DNA from: Chryseobacterium polytrichastri
GTDB taxonomy: Bacteria > Bacteroidota > Bacteroidia > Flavobacteriales > Weeksellaceae
Length of the DNA: 64,000 nt
Direction: 5' to 3'
Assembly (NCBI RefSeq): GCF_900142445.1
Contig: NZ_FRAV01000027.1
Span: forward strand, 1-64,000
Part shown: piece by piece, positions 62,912-64,000 of the stretch
Layout of the letters: each line of letters begins with the position of its first letter
Numbering within the stretch: position 1 is the first letter of the stretch
Notes under the pieces: model-generated
Told to the model about the DNA's origin: nothing
The model's database searches: none
Seen by the model: the letters and a program-made list of their open reading frames with translations, nothing else
Program-made: the position numbers and the translations under genes

Positions 62912-64000
62912 TTGAAGATTAATTTTAAACATGCACTCACCCAAAGATCTGTTTTTATAGCGGCTTTGTCAGCTTGTTTAATTGCGGTGGTGGCATTTGC
63001 GATTCTGAGTCTTCTCATTACGCATGACAGCCGTAAAAATAATGAAGAATTTGCACGGAAAACATTTTTACGAAAGTATGAAACCGTAGAAAAAGAGTTT
63101 AGAAATATTGAAGATTATCAATATCTGCTTCGTGCTTTGGTTCAGAAAGACGGTCTGAAAAATTATAAAGATTACTCTTCTGTTTTAAATAATTTAAACC
63201 GCAGACGCAAACTTGTTCCTTACAGTTGGTACTATTACTATAATGGCATTTCCGGTGAATCGCCCAACAAAGACCTTTTATCTGATGTTCTTAAAAAAGA
63301 TGAAACAGTAGAGAAGTATATCAAAATAAAGAACAAAGCGCCAGGTAATTTTAATAACTATTTAATTACGCATAACGACAGTATTTATTGGTTAAGTTAT
63401 GATTCTTTGGTACAGTCTAACAAAAATATGCTCTATTATGGTTCTGCGGTGAGCTTGGATAATCTTCATCAATATTTTGCAACGATTGATCAGTCTCCAA
63501 ATACATATACTTATGTTTTTTCAAAAGAAGGGGTTTGTATCACACATCCCGATAAACAGTATTTGGGAAAGAATATTTTTGATTTTACCGATATTCAGCC
63601 AAAAGATACCTTAAGTAGTAAAACAGAATTGGGATATACCGAAAGAAATACCATTTCTGAGTATCTTGATGTGGAAGTTATCCGATTTATTAAACCTTTA
63701 AAAACAGATAATTTTGAAGGATATGCAGTGGTGAATTATGTCAGTTTCCTGATTGATGAAAGCGTGAATCAAACGAAAAGATATACTGTTTATATTTTTC
63801 TGGCAGCCTTGGTTCTTATTGTAACGGTGTTTATTTTGTTTTATAGAGCTACGAATATTGCGTATCAGGAGAAAGAGAAGATACAGTCTGAAAAGAATTT
63901 ACTTCTTGTTGAGAATGAAAAAATGCACAGAGACGAAGCATTAAACCAGCTTCAGCAGCTTAAGAATAATATCAATCCGCATTTTCTGTTCAATTCATTA
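62912..64000 (+). CDS. LytS-type sensor histidine kinase, partial (runs off the window)
   Basis: An open frame from TTG at 62912 continues to the end of the window (363 codons, no stop). The first ATG-like bases nearby are out of frame. A membrane helix (AALSACLIAVVAFAILSLLI) is followed by a periplasmic sensor of dCACHE-like look (YVFSKEGVCITHPDKQYLGK, then NIFDFTDIQP), a second helix (YTVYIFLAALVLIVTVFILF), and a coiled linker ending NNINPHFLFNSL, the phospho-His box of the LytS/YehU (His_kinase) family. The ATPase domain lies beyond the window. It should partner a LytTR regulator or another response regulator downstream. Confidence 0.85.
   Translation, partial: MKINFKHALTQRSVFIAALSACLIAVVAFAILSLLITHDSRKNNEEFARKTFLRKYETVEKEFRNIEDYQYLLRALVQKDGLKNYKDYSSVLNNLNRRRKLVPYSWYYYYNGISGESPNKDLLSDVLKKDETVEKYIKIKNKAPGNFNNYLITHNDSIYWLSYDSLVQSNKNMLYYGSAVSLDNLHQYFATIDQSPNTYTYVFSKEGVCITHPDKQYLGKNIFDFTDIQPKDTLSSKTELGYTERNTISEYLDVEVIRFIKPLKTDNFEGYAVVNYVSFLIDESVNQTKRYTVYIFLAALVLIVTVFILFYRATNIAYQEKEKIQSEKNLLLVENEKMHRDEALNQLQQLKNNINPHFLFNSL

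Overview
The window looks like chromosome of a Chryseobacterium-type flavobacterium (Bacteroidota, Weeksellaceae). The DNA is AT-rich, promoters follow the Bacteroidota form TTG-N17..23-TAnnTTTG, many exported proteins have signal peptides ending in AQ or SQ, and there are SusC/SusD-type TonB systems, a type A T9SS sorting tail, WG-repeat, DUF3575 and DUF1343 proteins and many short Chryseobacterium-style intergenic repeats. This placement is inferred from gene content; no rRNA is present.

Layout. 0.4-4.7 kb: a four-gene forward cluster (ACC-deaminase/D-cysteine-desulfhydrase-like enzyme, glucosaminidase with LysM, WG-repeat protein, hemL). 5-8.7 kb: two paralogous amidohydrolases around an AraC regulator. 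8.8-16.6 kb: a TonB receptor with two related lipoproteins on the minus strand, divergent from a PhoB/PhoR-like two-component system. 16.7-26 kb: mainly housekeeping genes (pRiA4b-like protein, GH13 glycosidase, GreA-like protein, a 24-residue-repeat protein, thyA, a toxin-antitoxin pair with an orphan antitoxin paralogue, M1 aminopeptidase, HMG-CoA synthase). 26.4-32 kb: a SusC/SusD pair and an esterase. 32-36 kb: AraC regulator, aldehyde dehydrogenase and Zn alcohol dehydrogenase.

36-47.9 kb is an accessory, gene-poor, very AT-rich stretch. It holds decayed gene fragments, two pieces of IS3-family transposase at its two ends, three secreted adhesin-like proteins (one with a near-identical internal duplication), a histone H1-like small protein, a membrane-tethered TPR-HTH regulator, a MITE-like element and a lipoprotein. 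A DUF779 gene, which in related genomes usually accompanies the aldehyde dehydrogenase, lies just beyond it. The stretch may therefore be an insertion that split an ALDH/ADH/DUF779 cluster.

48-64 kb returns to core genes: dicarboxylate symporter, CbpA/CbpM chaperone pair, YcxB-like protein, PLP cysteine synthase, an FtsX-type permease head to head with a NamZ-like DUF1343 protein, a thioredoxin/DUF3575/small membrane protein operon, a T9SS-secreted Asp-box protein next to a second TPR-HTH regulator, tRNA-Phe, and the start of a LytS-type histidine kinase that runs off the window.

No CRISPR array, prophage, complete insertion sequence or obvious defence system was seen. The most distinctive points are the IS-flanked adhesin island, the receptor plus paired lipoprotein module beside a two-component system, a G10 tract inside a coding sequence, a strict 24-residue repeat protein and an atypical response regulator.
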